A stretch of 64,000 bases of DNA from Lota lota. Lineage: Eukaryota > Chordata > Actinopteri > Gadiformes > Lotidae. Where the stretch lies: assembly GCA_026745465.1 (NCBI GenBank), contig JACYXH010000001.1, positions 1,302,501 to 1,366,500 of the forward strand, given 5' to 3'. The translations under genes and the position numbers were made by a program. Positions 21,001 to 32,835 of the stretch are shown here, one piece after another; the first letter of the stretch is position 1, and every line of letters begins with the position of its first letter. Under the pieces are notes generated by a model. That model worked only from the letters and a program-made list of their open reading frames with translations. It had not been told where the DNA came from and did no database searches.

Positions 21001-24000
21001 CTTTCTTCCCACTTTAACTGGAAAAGAGTAAGTAAGCTTGTTAATGGTTGTTAAGACCCTTCTACCAACATTAACTGGTGAAGTCTACCAACATGAACTG
21101 GTGAACCACCATCGTTTTTAAAACAAAAAACGAAATTATGCTCAGAAACACATTGTGGTCAAAAAGTGATTCTCTCGCTCTGAAAAGCATTTTCCGCACA
21201 TAAGTTACATTTTTTCCCACTTTAAATGGAAAAGTGTAAGTAAACTTGTTAAGGGTTGTGAAGACCTTATACCAACATGAACTGGTGAAGCACCATCGTT
21301 TTTAACACAAAAAAAGAAATTATGCTCAGAAACACATTGTGGTCAAAAAGTGATTATTTCGCTCTGAAAAGCATTTTCCGCACATAAAAAAGTAATTAAT
21401 TGCTTTCTTCCCACTTTAACTGGAAAAGAGTAAGTAAGCTTGTTAATGGTTGTAAAGACCTTCTACCAACATGAACTGGTGAAGTCTACCAACATGAACT
21501 GGTGAAGCACCATCGTTTTTAACACAAAAAAAAGAAATTATGCTCAGAAACACATTGTGGTCAAAAAGTAATTCTCTTGCTCGGAAAAGCATTTTCCGCA
21601 CATAAAAAAGTAATAAGTTGCTTTCTTCCCACTTTAACTGGAAAAGAGTAAGTAAGCTTGTTAATGGTTGTTAAGACCCTTCTACCAACATGAACTGGTG
21701 AAGTCTACCAACATGAACTGGTGAACCACCATCGTTTTTAAAACAAAAAACGAAATTATGCTCAGAAACACATTGTGGTCAAAAAGTGATTCTCTCGCTC
21801 TGAAAAGCATTTTCCGCACATAAGTTACCTTTTTTCCCACTTTAAATGGAAAAGTGTAAGTAAACTTGTTAAGGGTTGTGAAGACCTTATACCAACATGA
21901 ACTGGTGAAGCACCATCGTTTTTAACACAAAAAAAGAAATTATGCTCAGAAACACATTGTGGTCAAGAAGTGATTCTCTCGTTCTGAAAAGCATTTTCCG
22001 CACATAAAAAAGTAATTAATTGCTTTCTTCCCACTTAAACTGGAAAAGAGTAAGTAAGCTTGTTAATGGTTGTAAAGACCTTCTACCAACATGAACTGGT
22101 GAAGTCTACCAACATGAACTGGTGAAGCACCATCGTTTTTAACACAAAAAAAAGAAATTATGCTCAGAAACACATTGTGGTCAAAAAGTAATTCTTTTGC
22201 TCGGAAAAGCATTTTCCGCACATAAAAAAGTAATAAGTTGCTTTCTTCCCACTTTAACTGGAAAAGAGTAAGTAAGCTTGTTAATGGTTGTTAAGACCCT
22301 TCTACCAACATGAACTGGTGAAGTCTACCAACATGAACTGGTGAACCACCATCGTTTTTAACACAAAAAAAGAAATTATGCTCAGAAACACATTGTGGTC
22401 AAAAAGTGATTCTCTTGCTCGGAATAGCATTTTCCGCACATAAAAAAGTAATAAGTTGCTTTCTTCCCACTTTAACTGGAAAAGAGTAAGTAAGCTTGTT
22501 AATGGTTGTTAAGACCCTTCTACCAACATGAACTGGTGAAGTCTACCAACATGAACTGGTGAACCACCATCGTTTTTAAAACAAAAAACGAAATTATGCT
22601 CAGAAACACATTGTGGTCAAAAAGTGATTCTCTCGCTCTGAAAAGCATTTTCAGCACATAAAAAAGTAATTAATTGCTTTCTTCCCACTTTAACTGGAAA
22701 AGAGTAAGTAAGCTTGTTAATGGTTGTAAAGACCTTCTACCAACATGAACTGGTGAAGTCTACCAACATGAAATGGTGAAGCACCATCGTTTTTAACACA
22801 CAAAAAAGAAATTATGCTCAGAAACACATTGTGGTCAAAAAGTGATTCTCTTGCTCGGAAAAGCATTTTCCGCACATTAAAAAGTAATAAGTTGCTTTCT
22901 TCCCACTTTAACTGGAAAAGAGTAAGTAAGCTTGTTAATGGTTGTTAAGACCCTTCTACCAACATGAACTGGTGAAGTCTACCAACATGAACTGGTGAAC
23001 CACCATCGTTTTTAAAACAAAAAACGAAATTATGCTCAGAAACACATTGTGGTCAAAAAGTGATTCTCTCGCTCTGAAAAGCATTTTCCGCACATAAAAA
23101 AGTAATTAATTGCTTTCTTCCCACTTTAACTGGAAAAGAGTAAGTAAGCTTGTTAATGGTTGTAAAGACCTTCTACGAATATGAACTGGTGAAGTCTACC
23201 AACATGAACTGGTGAACCACCATCGTTTTTAAAACAAAAAACGAAATTATGCTCAGAAACACATTGTGGTCAAAAAGTGATTCTCTCGCTCTGAAAAGCA
23301 TTTTCCGCATATAAAAAAGTAATTAATTGCTTTCTTCCCACTTTAACTGGAAAAGAGTAAGTAAGCTTGTAAGTAAGCTTTAATGGTTGTAAAGACCTTC
23401 TACCAACATGAACTGGTGAAGTCTACCAACTTGAACTGGTGAAGAACCATCGTTTTTAACACAAAAAAAACATGTTTATGCTTAGAAACACATTGTGGTA
23501 AAAAGTTATCTCGCTCTGAAAAGCATTTTCCGCACATATGTTGCTTTTTTCCCACTTTAAATGGAAAAGGTTAACCAAGCTTGTTAATGATTGTTTAGTA
23601 CTTATATCAACATGAACTGGTGAAGCACCATCGTTTTTAACACAAAAAAAACATGTTTATGCTCAGAAACACATTGTGGTCAAAAATTGATTCTCTCACT
23701 CTGAAAAGCATTTTCCGCACATAAAAAAGTAATAAGTTGCTTTCTTCCCACTTTAACTGGAAAAGAGTAAGTAAGCTTGTTAATGGTTGTTAAGACCCTT
23801 CTACCAACATGAACTGGTGAAGTCTACCAACATGAACTGGTGAACCACCATCGTTTTTAAAACAAAAAACGAAATTATGCTCAGAAACACATTGTGGTCA
23901 AAAAGTGATTCTCTCGCTCTGAAAAGCATTTTCAGCACATAAAAAAGTAATTAATTGCTTTCTTCCCACTTTAACTGGAAAAGAGTAAGTAAGCTTGTTA
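18011..24000 (+). repeat. 5.35-kb higher-order repeat pair
   Basis: A private variant, AGCTTGTAAGTAAGCTTTAA, is at 18011 and 23363 (offset 5352). A linked variant, AAGCATTTTCAGCAC, is at 18571 and 23924 (offset 5353). The monomers between each pair of markers match in order. One copy of about 25 monomers therefore duplicated. Confidence 0.75.
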
Positions 24001-24369
24001 ATGGTTGTAAAGACCTTCTACCAACATGAACTGGTGAAGTCTACCAACATGAACTGGTGAAGCACCATCGTTTTTAACACAAAAAAAGAAATTATGCTCA
24101 GAAACACATTGTGGTCAAAAAGTGATTCTCTTGCTCTGAAAAGCATTTTCCGCACATAAAAAGTAATAAGTTGCTTTCTTCCCACTTTAACTGGAAAAGA
24201 GTAAGTAAGCTTGTTAATGGTTGTTAAGACCCTTCTACCAACATGAACTGGTGAAGTCTACCAACATGAACTGGTGAACCACCATCGTTTTTAAAACAAA
24301 AAACGAAATTATGCTCAGAAACACATTGTGGTCAAAAAGTGATTCTCTCGCTCTGAAAAGCATTTTCCG

Positions 24370-25400
24370 CACATAAAAAAGTAATTAATTGCTTTCTTCC
24401 CACTTTAACTGGAAAAGAGTAAGTAAGCTTGTTAATGGTTGTAAAGACCTTCTACCAACATGAACTGGTGAAGTCTACCAACATGAAATGGTGAAGCACC
24501 ATCGTTTTTAACACAAAAAAAAGAAATTATGCTCAGAAACACATTGTGGTCAAAAAGTGATTCTCTTGCTCGGAAAAGCATTTTCCGCACATTAAAAAGT
24601 AATAAGTTGCTTTCTTCCCACTTTAACTGGAAAAGAGTAAGTAAGCTTGTTAATGGTTGTTAAGACCCTTCTACCAACATGAACTGGTGAAGTCTACCAA
24701 CATGAACTGGTGAACCACCATCGTTTTTAAAACAAAAAACGAAATTATGCTCAGAAACACATTGTGGTCAAAAAGTGATTCTCTCGCTCTGAAAAGCATT
24801 TTCCGCACATAAGTTACCTTTTTTCCCACTTTAAATGGAAAAGTGTTAGTAAACTTGTTAAGGGTATTGAAGACCTTATACCAACATGAACTGGTGAAGC
24901 ACCATCGTTTTTAACACAAAAAAAGAAATTATGCTCACAAACACATTGTGGTCAAAAAGTGATTCTCTCGCTCTGAAAAACGTTTTCCGCACATAAAAAA
25001 GCAATATGTTGCTTTTTCCCACTTTAAATGGCACAGTGTAGCAAAGCTTGTTAATGGTTTGTTTACACCTTATACCAACTTGAACTGGTGAAGCACCATC
25101 GTTTTTAACACACAAAAAAAGATGTTCATGCTTAGAAACACATTGTGGTAAAAAGTTATCTCGCTCTGAAAAGCATTTTCCGCACATATGTTGCTTTTTT
25201 CCCACTTTAAATGGAAAAGGTTAACCAAGCTTGTTAATGATTGTTTAGTACTTATATTAACATGAACTGGTGAAGCACCATCGTTTTTAACACAAAAAAA
25301 CCATGTTTATGCTCAGAAACACATTGTGGTCAAAAATTTATTCTCTCGCTCTGAAAAGCATTTTCCGCACATAAAAATGTAATAAGTTGCTTTCTTCCCA
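24370..25400 (+). repeat. Distinct block shared by three array positions
   Basis: A run of monomers with the private variants GGGTATTGAAGACC, GAAAAACGTTTTCCGC, GGCACAGTGTAGCAAAGC and GATGTTCATGCTTAG occurs here, at about 15070-16100 (9.30 kb to the left) and at about 53220-53900 (28.4 kb to the right). The copies are nearly identical, then diverge sharply at both edges. Confidence 0.85.
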
Positions 25401-26654
25401 CTTTAAACGGAAAAGAGTAAGTAAGCTTGTTAATGGTTGTTAAGACCTTCTAACAACATGAACTGGTGATGCACCATCGTTTTTAACACAAAAAAAGAAA
25501 TTATGCTCAGAAACACATTGTGGTCAAAAAGTGATTCTCTTGCTCGGAAAAGCATTTTCCGCACATAAAAAAGTAATAAGTTGCTTTCTTCCCACTTTAA
25601 CTGGAAAAGAGTAAGTAAGCTTGTTAATGGTTGTAAAGACCTTCTACCAACATGAACTGGTGAAGTCTACCAACATGAACTGGTGAAGCACCATCGTTTT
25701 TAACACAAAAAAAAATTATGCTCAGAAACACATTGTGGTCAAAAAGTGATTCTCTCGCTCTGAAAAGCATTTTCCGCACATAAGTTACCTTTTTTCCCAC
25801 TTTAAATGGAAAAGTGTTAGTAAACTTGTTAAGGGTTGTGAAGACCTTATACCAACATGAACTGGTGAAGCACCATCGTTTTTAACACAAAAAAAGAAAT
25901 TATGCTCACAAACACATTGTGGTCAAAAAGTGATTCTCTCGCTCTGAAAAGCATTTTCCGCACATAAAAAAGTAATAAATTGCTTTCTTCCCACTTTAAT
26001 TTGAAAAGAGTAAGTAAGCTTGTTAATGGTTGTTAAGACCCTTCTACCAACATGAACTGGTGAAGTCTACCAACATGAACTGGTGAAGCACCATCGTTTG
26101 TAACACAAAAAAAAGAAATTATGCTCAGAAACACATTGTGGTCAAAAAGTGATTCTCTCGCTCTGAAAAGCATTTCCCGCACATAAGTTACCTTTTTTCC
26201 CACTTTAAATGGAAAAGTGTTAGTAAACTTGTTAAGGGTTGTGAAGACCTTATACCAACATGAACTGGTGAAGCACCATCGTTTTTAACACAAAAAAAGA
26301 AATTATGCTCACAAACACATTGTGGTCAAAAAGTGATTCTCTCGCTCTGAAAAGCATTTTCCGCACATAAAAAAGTAATTAATTGCTTTCTTCCCACTTT
26401 AACTGGAAAAGAGTAAGTAAGCTTGTTAATGGTTGTAAAGACCCTTCTACCAACATGAACTGGTGAAGTCTACCAACATGAACTGGTGAAGCACCATCGT
26501 TTTTAAAACAAAAAACGAAATTATGCTCAGAAACACATTGTGGTCAAAAAGTGATTCTCTCGCTCTGAAAAGCATTTTCCGCACATAAAAAAGTAATTAA
26601 TTGCTTTCTTCCCACTTTAACTGGAAAAGAGTAAGTAAGCAAGTAATGGTTGTT

Positions 26655-26875
26655 AAGACCCATCTACCACCACAGACACCAGGGGTGGCGGCTGGGGCTA
26701 GCGGGGCGAACATGGAACTGGTGAATCCACCATTGGCGGTTTTGTAAACAAAAAACGAAATTATGCTCATAAACGGAGAGAGTAAGTGATAGCAAAAAGG
26801 TGATTCTCTCGCTCTGAAAACATTTTCCGCACATAATTACCTTTTTCCCTACTTTAAATGGAAATGGTAGTAAAC
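26655..26875. other. Garbled left junction of the inverted block
   Basis: Forward monomer sequence breaks down here. A GC-rich stretch (CAGACACCAGGGGTGGCGGC, about 26670-26709) with no match to the satellite interrupts a monomer, followed by a damaged monomer, and orientation flips at about 26876. Confidence 0.85.
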
Positions 26876-29405
26876 TTTTTTTGTGTGTTAAAACGATGGT
26901 GCTTCACCAGTTCATGTTGGTAGACTTCACCAGTTCATGTTGGTAGTAGGTCTTTACAACCATTAACAAGCTTACTTACTCTTTTCCAGTTAAAGTGGGA
27001 AGAAAGCAATTAATTACTTTTTTTATGTGCGGAAAATGCTTTTCAGAGCGAGAGAATCACTTTTTGACCACAATGTGTTGTGAGCATAATTTCTTTTTTT
27101 GTGTTAAAAACGATGGTGCTTCACCAGTTCATGTTGGTATAAGGTCTTCACAACCCTTAACAAGTTTACTAACACTTTTCCATTTAAAGTGGGAAAAAAG
27201 GTAACTTATGTGCGGAAAATGCTTTTCAGAGCGAGAGAATCACTTTTTGACCACAATGTGTTTCTGAGCATAATTTTTTTTGTGTTAAAAACGATGGTGC
27301 TTCACCAGTTCATGTTGGTAGACTTCACCAGTTCATGTTGGTAGAAGGTCTTTACAACCATTAACAAGCTTACTTACTCTTTTCCAGTTAAAGTGGGAAG
27401 AAAGCAATTAATTACTTTTTTATGTGCGGAAAATGCTTTTCAGAGCGAGAGAATCACTTTTTGACCACAATGTGTTTCTGAGCATAATTTCTTTTTTTTT
27501 TGTTTAAACGATGGTGCTTCACCAGTTCATGTTGGTAGACTTCACCAGTTCATGTTGGTAGAAGGGTCTTACAACCATTAACAAGCTTACTTACTCTTTT
27601 CAAAGTTAAAGTGGGAAGAAAGCAACTTAATTACTTTTTTATGTGCGGAAAATGCTTTTCAGAGCGAGAGAATCACTTTTTGACCACAATGTGTTTCTGA
27701 GCATAATTTTTTTTTTTTTTAAAAACGATGGTGGTTCACCAGTTCATGTTGGTAGACTTCACCAGTTCATGTTGGTAGAAGGGTCTTAACAACCATTAAC
27801 AAGCTTACTTACTCTTTTCCAAAAAGTGGGAAGAAAGCAATTAATTACTTTTTTATGTGCGGAAAATGCTTTTCAGAGCGAGAGAATCACTTTTTGACCA
27901 CAATGTGTTTCTGAGCATAATTTCTTTTTTTTGTTTTAAAAACGATGGTGGTTCACCAGTTCATGTTGGTAGACTTCACCAGTTCATGTTGGTAGAAGGT
28001 CTTTACAACCATTAACAAGCTTACTTACTCTTTTCCAGTTAAAGTGGGAAGAAAGCAACTTAATTACTTTTTTATGTGCGGAAAATGCTTTTCAGAGCGA
28101 GAGAATCACTTTTTGACCACAATGTGTTTCTGAGCATAATTTCTTTTTTTTTTTTAAAAACGATGGTGGTTCACCAGTTCATGTTGGTAGACTTCACCAG
28201 TTCATGTTGGTAGAAGGGTCTTAACAACCATTAACAAGCTTACTTACTCTTTTCCAGTTAAAGTGGGAAGAAAGCAATTAATTACTTTTTTATGTGCGGA
28301 AAATGCTTTTCAGAGCGAGAGAATCACTTTTTGACCACAATGTGTTTCTGAGCATAATTTCGTTTTTTTTGTGTTAAAAAACGATGGTGCTTCACCAGTT
28401 CATGTTGGTAGACTTCACCAGTTCATGTTGGTAGGGTCTTTTACAACCATTAACAAGCTTACTTACTCTTTTCCAGTTAAAGTGGGAAAGAAAGCAATTA
28501 ATTACTTTTTTATGTGCGGAAAATGCTTTTCAGAGCGAGAGAATCACTTTTGACCACAATGTGTTTGTGAGCATAATTTCTTTTTTTGTGTTAAAAACGA
28601 TGGTGCTTCACCAGTTTCATGTTGGTATAAGGTCTTTCACAACCTTAACAAGTTACTTACACTTTTCCAGTTAAAGTGGGAAAAAAGGTAACTTATGTGC
28701 GGAAAATGCTTTTCAGAGCGAGAGAATCACTTTTTGACCACAATGTGTTTCTGAGCATAATTTTTTTTTTGTGTTAAAAACGATGGTGCTTCACCAGTTC
28801 ATGTTGGTAGACTTCACCAGTTCATGTTGGTAGAAGGTCTTTACAACCATTAACAAGCTTACTTACTCTTTTCCAGTTAAAGTGGGAAGAAAGCAATTAA
28901 TTACTTTTTTATGTGCGGAAAAATGCTTTTCAGAGCGAGAGAATCACTTTTTGACCACAATGTTTCTGAGCATAATTTTCTTTTTTTGTGTTAAAAACGA
29001 TGGTGGTTCACCAGTTCATGTTGGTAGACTTCACCAGTTCATGTTGGTAGAAGGTCTTTAACAACCATTAACAAGCTTACTTACTCTTTTCCAGTTAAAG
29101 TGGGAAGAAAGCAATTAATTACTTTTTATGTGCGGAAAATGCTTTTCAGAGCGAGAGAATCACTTTTTGACCACAATGTGTTTCTGAGCATAATTTCTTT
29201 TTTTTTGTGTTAAAAACGATGGTGGTTCACCAGTTCATGTTGGTAGACTTCACCAGTTCATGTTGGTAGAAGGTCTTCACAACCATTAACAAGCTTACTT
29301 ACTCTTTTCCAGTTAAAGTGGGAAGAAAGCAATTAATTACTTTTTTATGTGGCGGAAAATGCTTTTCAGAGCGAGAGAATCACTTTTTGACCACAATGTG
29401 TTTCT

Positions 29406-29406
<1 letters not shown>

Positions 29407-29436
<30 letters not shown>

Positions 29437-29454
29437 CCCACGTCGAGCGCCAAC
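29407..29454. other. T30 run plus non-satellite CG-rich scrap
   Basis: Thirty Ts (29407-29436) followed by CCCACGTCGAGCGCCAAC replace the normal poly-T and CGATGGTG part of one monomer. Elsewhere the T run is about 7-12 long. It looks like a read artefact rather than a natural variant. Confidence 0.85.
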
Positions 29455-32400
29455 TCACCAGTTCATGTTGGTAGAAGGTCTTTACAACCATTAACAAGCT
29501 TACTTACTCTTTTCCAGTTAAAGTGGGAAGAAAGCAACTTATTACTTTTTTTATGTGCGGAAAATGCTTTTCAGAGCGAGAGAATCACTTTTTGACCACA
29601 ATGTGTTTCTGAGCATAATTTCGTTTTTTTTTTGTTAAAAACGATGGTGGCTTCACCAGTTCATGTTGGTAGACTTCACCAGTTCATGTTGGTAGAAGGG
29701 TCTTACAACCATTAACAAGCTTACTTACTCTTTTCCATTAAAGTGGGAAGAAAGCAACTTAATTACTTTTTTATGTGCGGAAAATGCTTTTCAGAGCGAG
29801 AGAATCACTTTTTGACCACAATGTGTTTCTGAGCATAATTTCGTTTTTTTTTTGTTTTAAAAACGATGGTGGTTCACCAGTTCATGTTGGTAGACTTCAC
29901 CAGTTCATGTTGGTAGAAGGGTCTTAACAACCATTAACAAGCTCACTTACTCTTTTCCAGTTAAAGTGGGAAGAAAGCAACTTATTACTTTTTAATGTGC
30001 GGAAAATGCTTTTCAGAGCGAGAGAATCACTTTTTGACCACAATGTGTTTCTGAGCATAATTTCTTTTTTTTGTGTTAAAAACGATGGTGCTTCACCAGT
30101 TCATGTTGGTAGACTTCACCAGTTCATGTTGGTAGAAGGGTCTTTACAACCATTAACAAGCTTACTTACTCTTTTCCAGTTAAAGTGGGAAGAAAGCAAT
30201 TATTACTTTTTATGTGCGGAAAATGCTTTTCAGAGCGAGAATCACTTTTTTTACCACAATGTGTTTCTGAGCATAATTTCATTTTTGTGTTTTAAAAACG
30301 ATGGTGCTTTCACCATTTCATGTTGGTAGACTTCACCAGTTCATGTTTGGTTGAAGGGTCTTAATAACCATTAACAAGCTTACTTACTCTTTTCCAAATT
30401 AAAGTGGGAAGAAAGCAATTAATTACTTTTTTTATGTGCGGAAAATGCTTTTCAGAGCGAGAGAATCACTTTTTGACCACAATGTGTTTGTGAGCATAAA
30501 TTTCTTTTTTTGTGTTAAAAACGATGGTGCTTCACCAGTTCATGTTGGTATAAGGTCTTCACAACCCTTAACAAGTTTACTAACACTTTTCCATTTAAAG
30601 TGGGAAAAAAGGTAACTTATGTGCGGAAAATGCTTTTCAGAGCGAGAGAATCACTTTTTGACCACAATGTGTTTCTGAGCATAATTTTCTTTTTTTGTGT
30701 TAAAAACGATGGTGCTTCACCAGTTCATGTTGGTAGACTTCACCAGTTCATGTTGGTAGAAGGTCTTTACAACCATTAACAAGCTTACTTACTCTTTTCC
30801 AGTTAAAGTGGAAGAAAGCAATTAATTACTTTTTTATGTGCGGAAAATGCTTTTCAGAGCGAGAGAATCACTTTTTGACCACAATGTGTTTCTGAGCATA
30901 ATTTCTTTTTTTTGTTTTAAAAACGATGGTGCTTCACCAGTTCATGTTGGTAGACTTCACCAGTTCATGTTGGTAGAAGGGTCTTAACAACCATTAACAA
31001 GCTTACTTACTCTTTTCCAGTTTAAAGTGGGAAGAAAGCAACTTAATTACTTTTTTAGTGCGGAAAATGCTTTTCAGAGCGAGAGAATCACTTTTTGACC
31101 ACAATGTGTTTCTGAGCATAATTTCGTTTTTTTTGTGTTAAAAAACGATGGTGCTTCACCAGTTCATGTTGGTAGACTTCACCAGTTCATGTTGGTAGAA
31201 GGTCTTTACAACCATTAACAAGCTTACTTACTCTTTTCCAGTTAAAGTGGGAAGAAAGCAACTTAATTACTTTTTTATGTGCGGAAAATGCTTTTCAGAG
31301 CGAGAGAATCACTTTTTGACCACAATGTGTTTCTGAGCATAATTTCGTTTTTTTTTTTTTAAACGATGGTGGTTCACCAGTTCATGTTGGTAGACTTCAC
31401 CAGTTCATGTTGGTAGAAGGTCTTTACAACCATTAACAAGCTTACTTACTCTTTTCCAGTTAAAGTGGGAAGAAAGCAATTAATTACTTTTTTATGCGGA
31501 AAATGCTTTTCAGAGCGAGAGAATCACTTTTTGACCACAATGTGTTTCTGAGCATAAATTTCGTTTTTTTTTTTTTAAAAACGATGGTGCTTCACCAGTT
31601 CATGTTGGTAGACTTCACCAGTTCATGTTGGTAGAAGGGTCTTAACAAACCATTAACAAGCTTACTTACTCTTTTTCCAGTTAAAGTGGGAAAAAGCAAT
31701 TAATTACTTTTTTATGTGCGGAAAATGCTTTTCAGAGCGAGAGAATCACTTTTTGACCACAATGTGTTTGTGAGCATAATTTCTTTTTTTGTGTTAAAAA
31801 CGATGGTGGTTCACCAGTTCATGTTGGTAGACTTCACCAGTTCATGTTGGTAGAAGGGTCTTAACAACCATTAACAAGCTCACTTACTCTTTTCCAGTTA
31901 AAGTGGGAAGAAAGCAATTATTACTTTTTTATGTGCGGAAAATGCTTTTCAGAGCGAGAGAATCACTTTTTGACCACAATGTGTTTCTGAGCATAATTTC
32001 GTTTTTGTGTTAAAAACGATGGTGCTTCACCAGTTCATGTTGGTAGACTTCACCAGTTTCATGTTGGTAGAAGGTCTTTACAACCATTAACAAGCTTACT
32101 TACTCTTTTCCAGTTAAAGTGGGAAGAAAGCAATTAATTACTTTTTTATGTGCGGAAAATGCTTTTCAGAGCGAGAGAATCACTTTTTGACCACAATGTG
32201 TTTCTGAGCATAATTTCTTTTTTTGTTAAAAACGATGGTGGTTCACCATTCATGTTGGTATAAGGTCTTCAACCCAGTTAACAAGTTTACTTACACTTTT
32301 CCAGTTAAAGTGGGAAGAAAGGCAACTTAATTACTTTTTTATGTGCGGAAAATGCTTTTCAGAGCGAGAGAGAATCACTTTTTGACCACAATGTGTTTCT

Positions 32401-32794
32401 GAGCATAATTTCTTTTTTTTGTGTTAAAAACGATGGTGCTTCACCAGTTCATGTTGGTAGACTTCACCAGTTCATGTTGGTAGAAGGTCTTTAACAACCA
32501 TTAACAAGCTTACTTACTCTTTTCCAGTTAAAGTGGGAAAAAGCAACTTAATTACTTTTTTATGTGCGGAAAAATGCTTTTCAGAGCGAGAGAATCACTT
32601 TTTGACCACAATGTGTTTTCTGAGCATATTTTCTTTTTTTTGTGTTAAAAACGATGGTGCTTCACCAGTTCATGTTGGTAGACTTCACCAGTTCATGTTG
32701 GTAGATAGGTCTTTTCACAACCATTAACAAGCTTACTACTCTTTTCCATTTAAAGTGGGAAAAAAGCAACATTATGTGCCGGAAATGCTTTTTG

Positions 32795-32835
32795 GTGGAC
32801 AAAAAGTGAGAGCGAGAGAATCACTTTTTGACCAC
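32795..32835. repeat. Foldback inside a monomer
   Basis: GTGGACAAAAAGTGA (32795-32809) and TCACTTTTTGACCAC (32821-32835) pair at 14 of 15 bases around an 11-base loop. The left arm is the forward orientation of the satellite embedded in the inverted block. Confidence 0.8.

Larger units (their letters stand above)
12410..26875 (+). repeat. Satellite array, forward block 1
   Basis: Tandem AT-rich monomers, taking CCCACTTTAA, AAGCTTGTTAATGG, CATGAACTGGTGAAG, CACCATCGTTTTTAA, AAACACATTGTGGTC and GAAAAGCATTTTCCGCACAT as landmarks in order. The first monomers are short (starts of CACTTTAA at 12439, 12619, 12814, 13001 and 13183, so 180-195 bp) and the most divergent. From about 14750 most carry an internal 23-bp duplication and reach about 209-217 bp. 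Monomers are nearly all separate tandem copies without unique spacers. The last 220 bases (26655-26875) are garbled. Confidence 0.97.
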
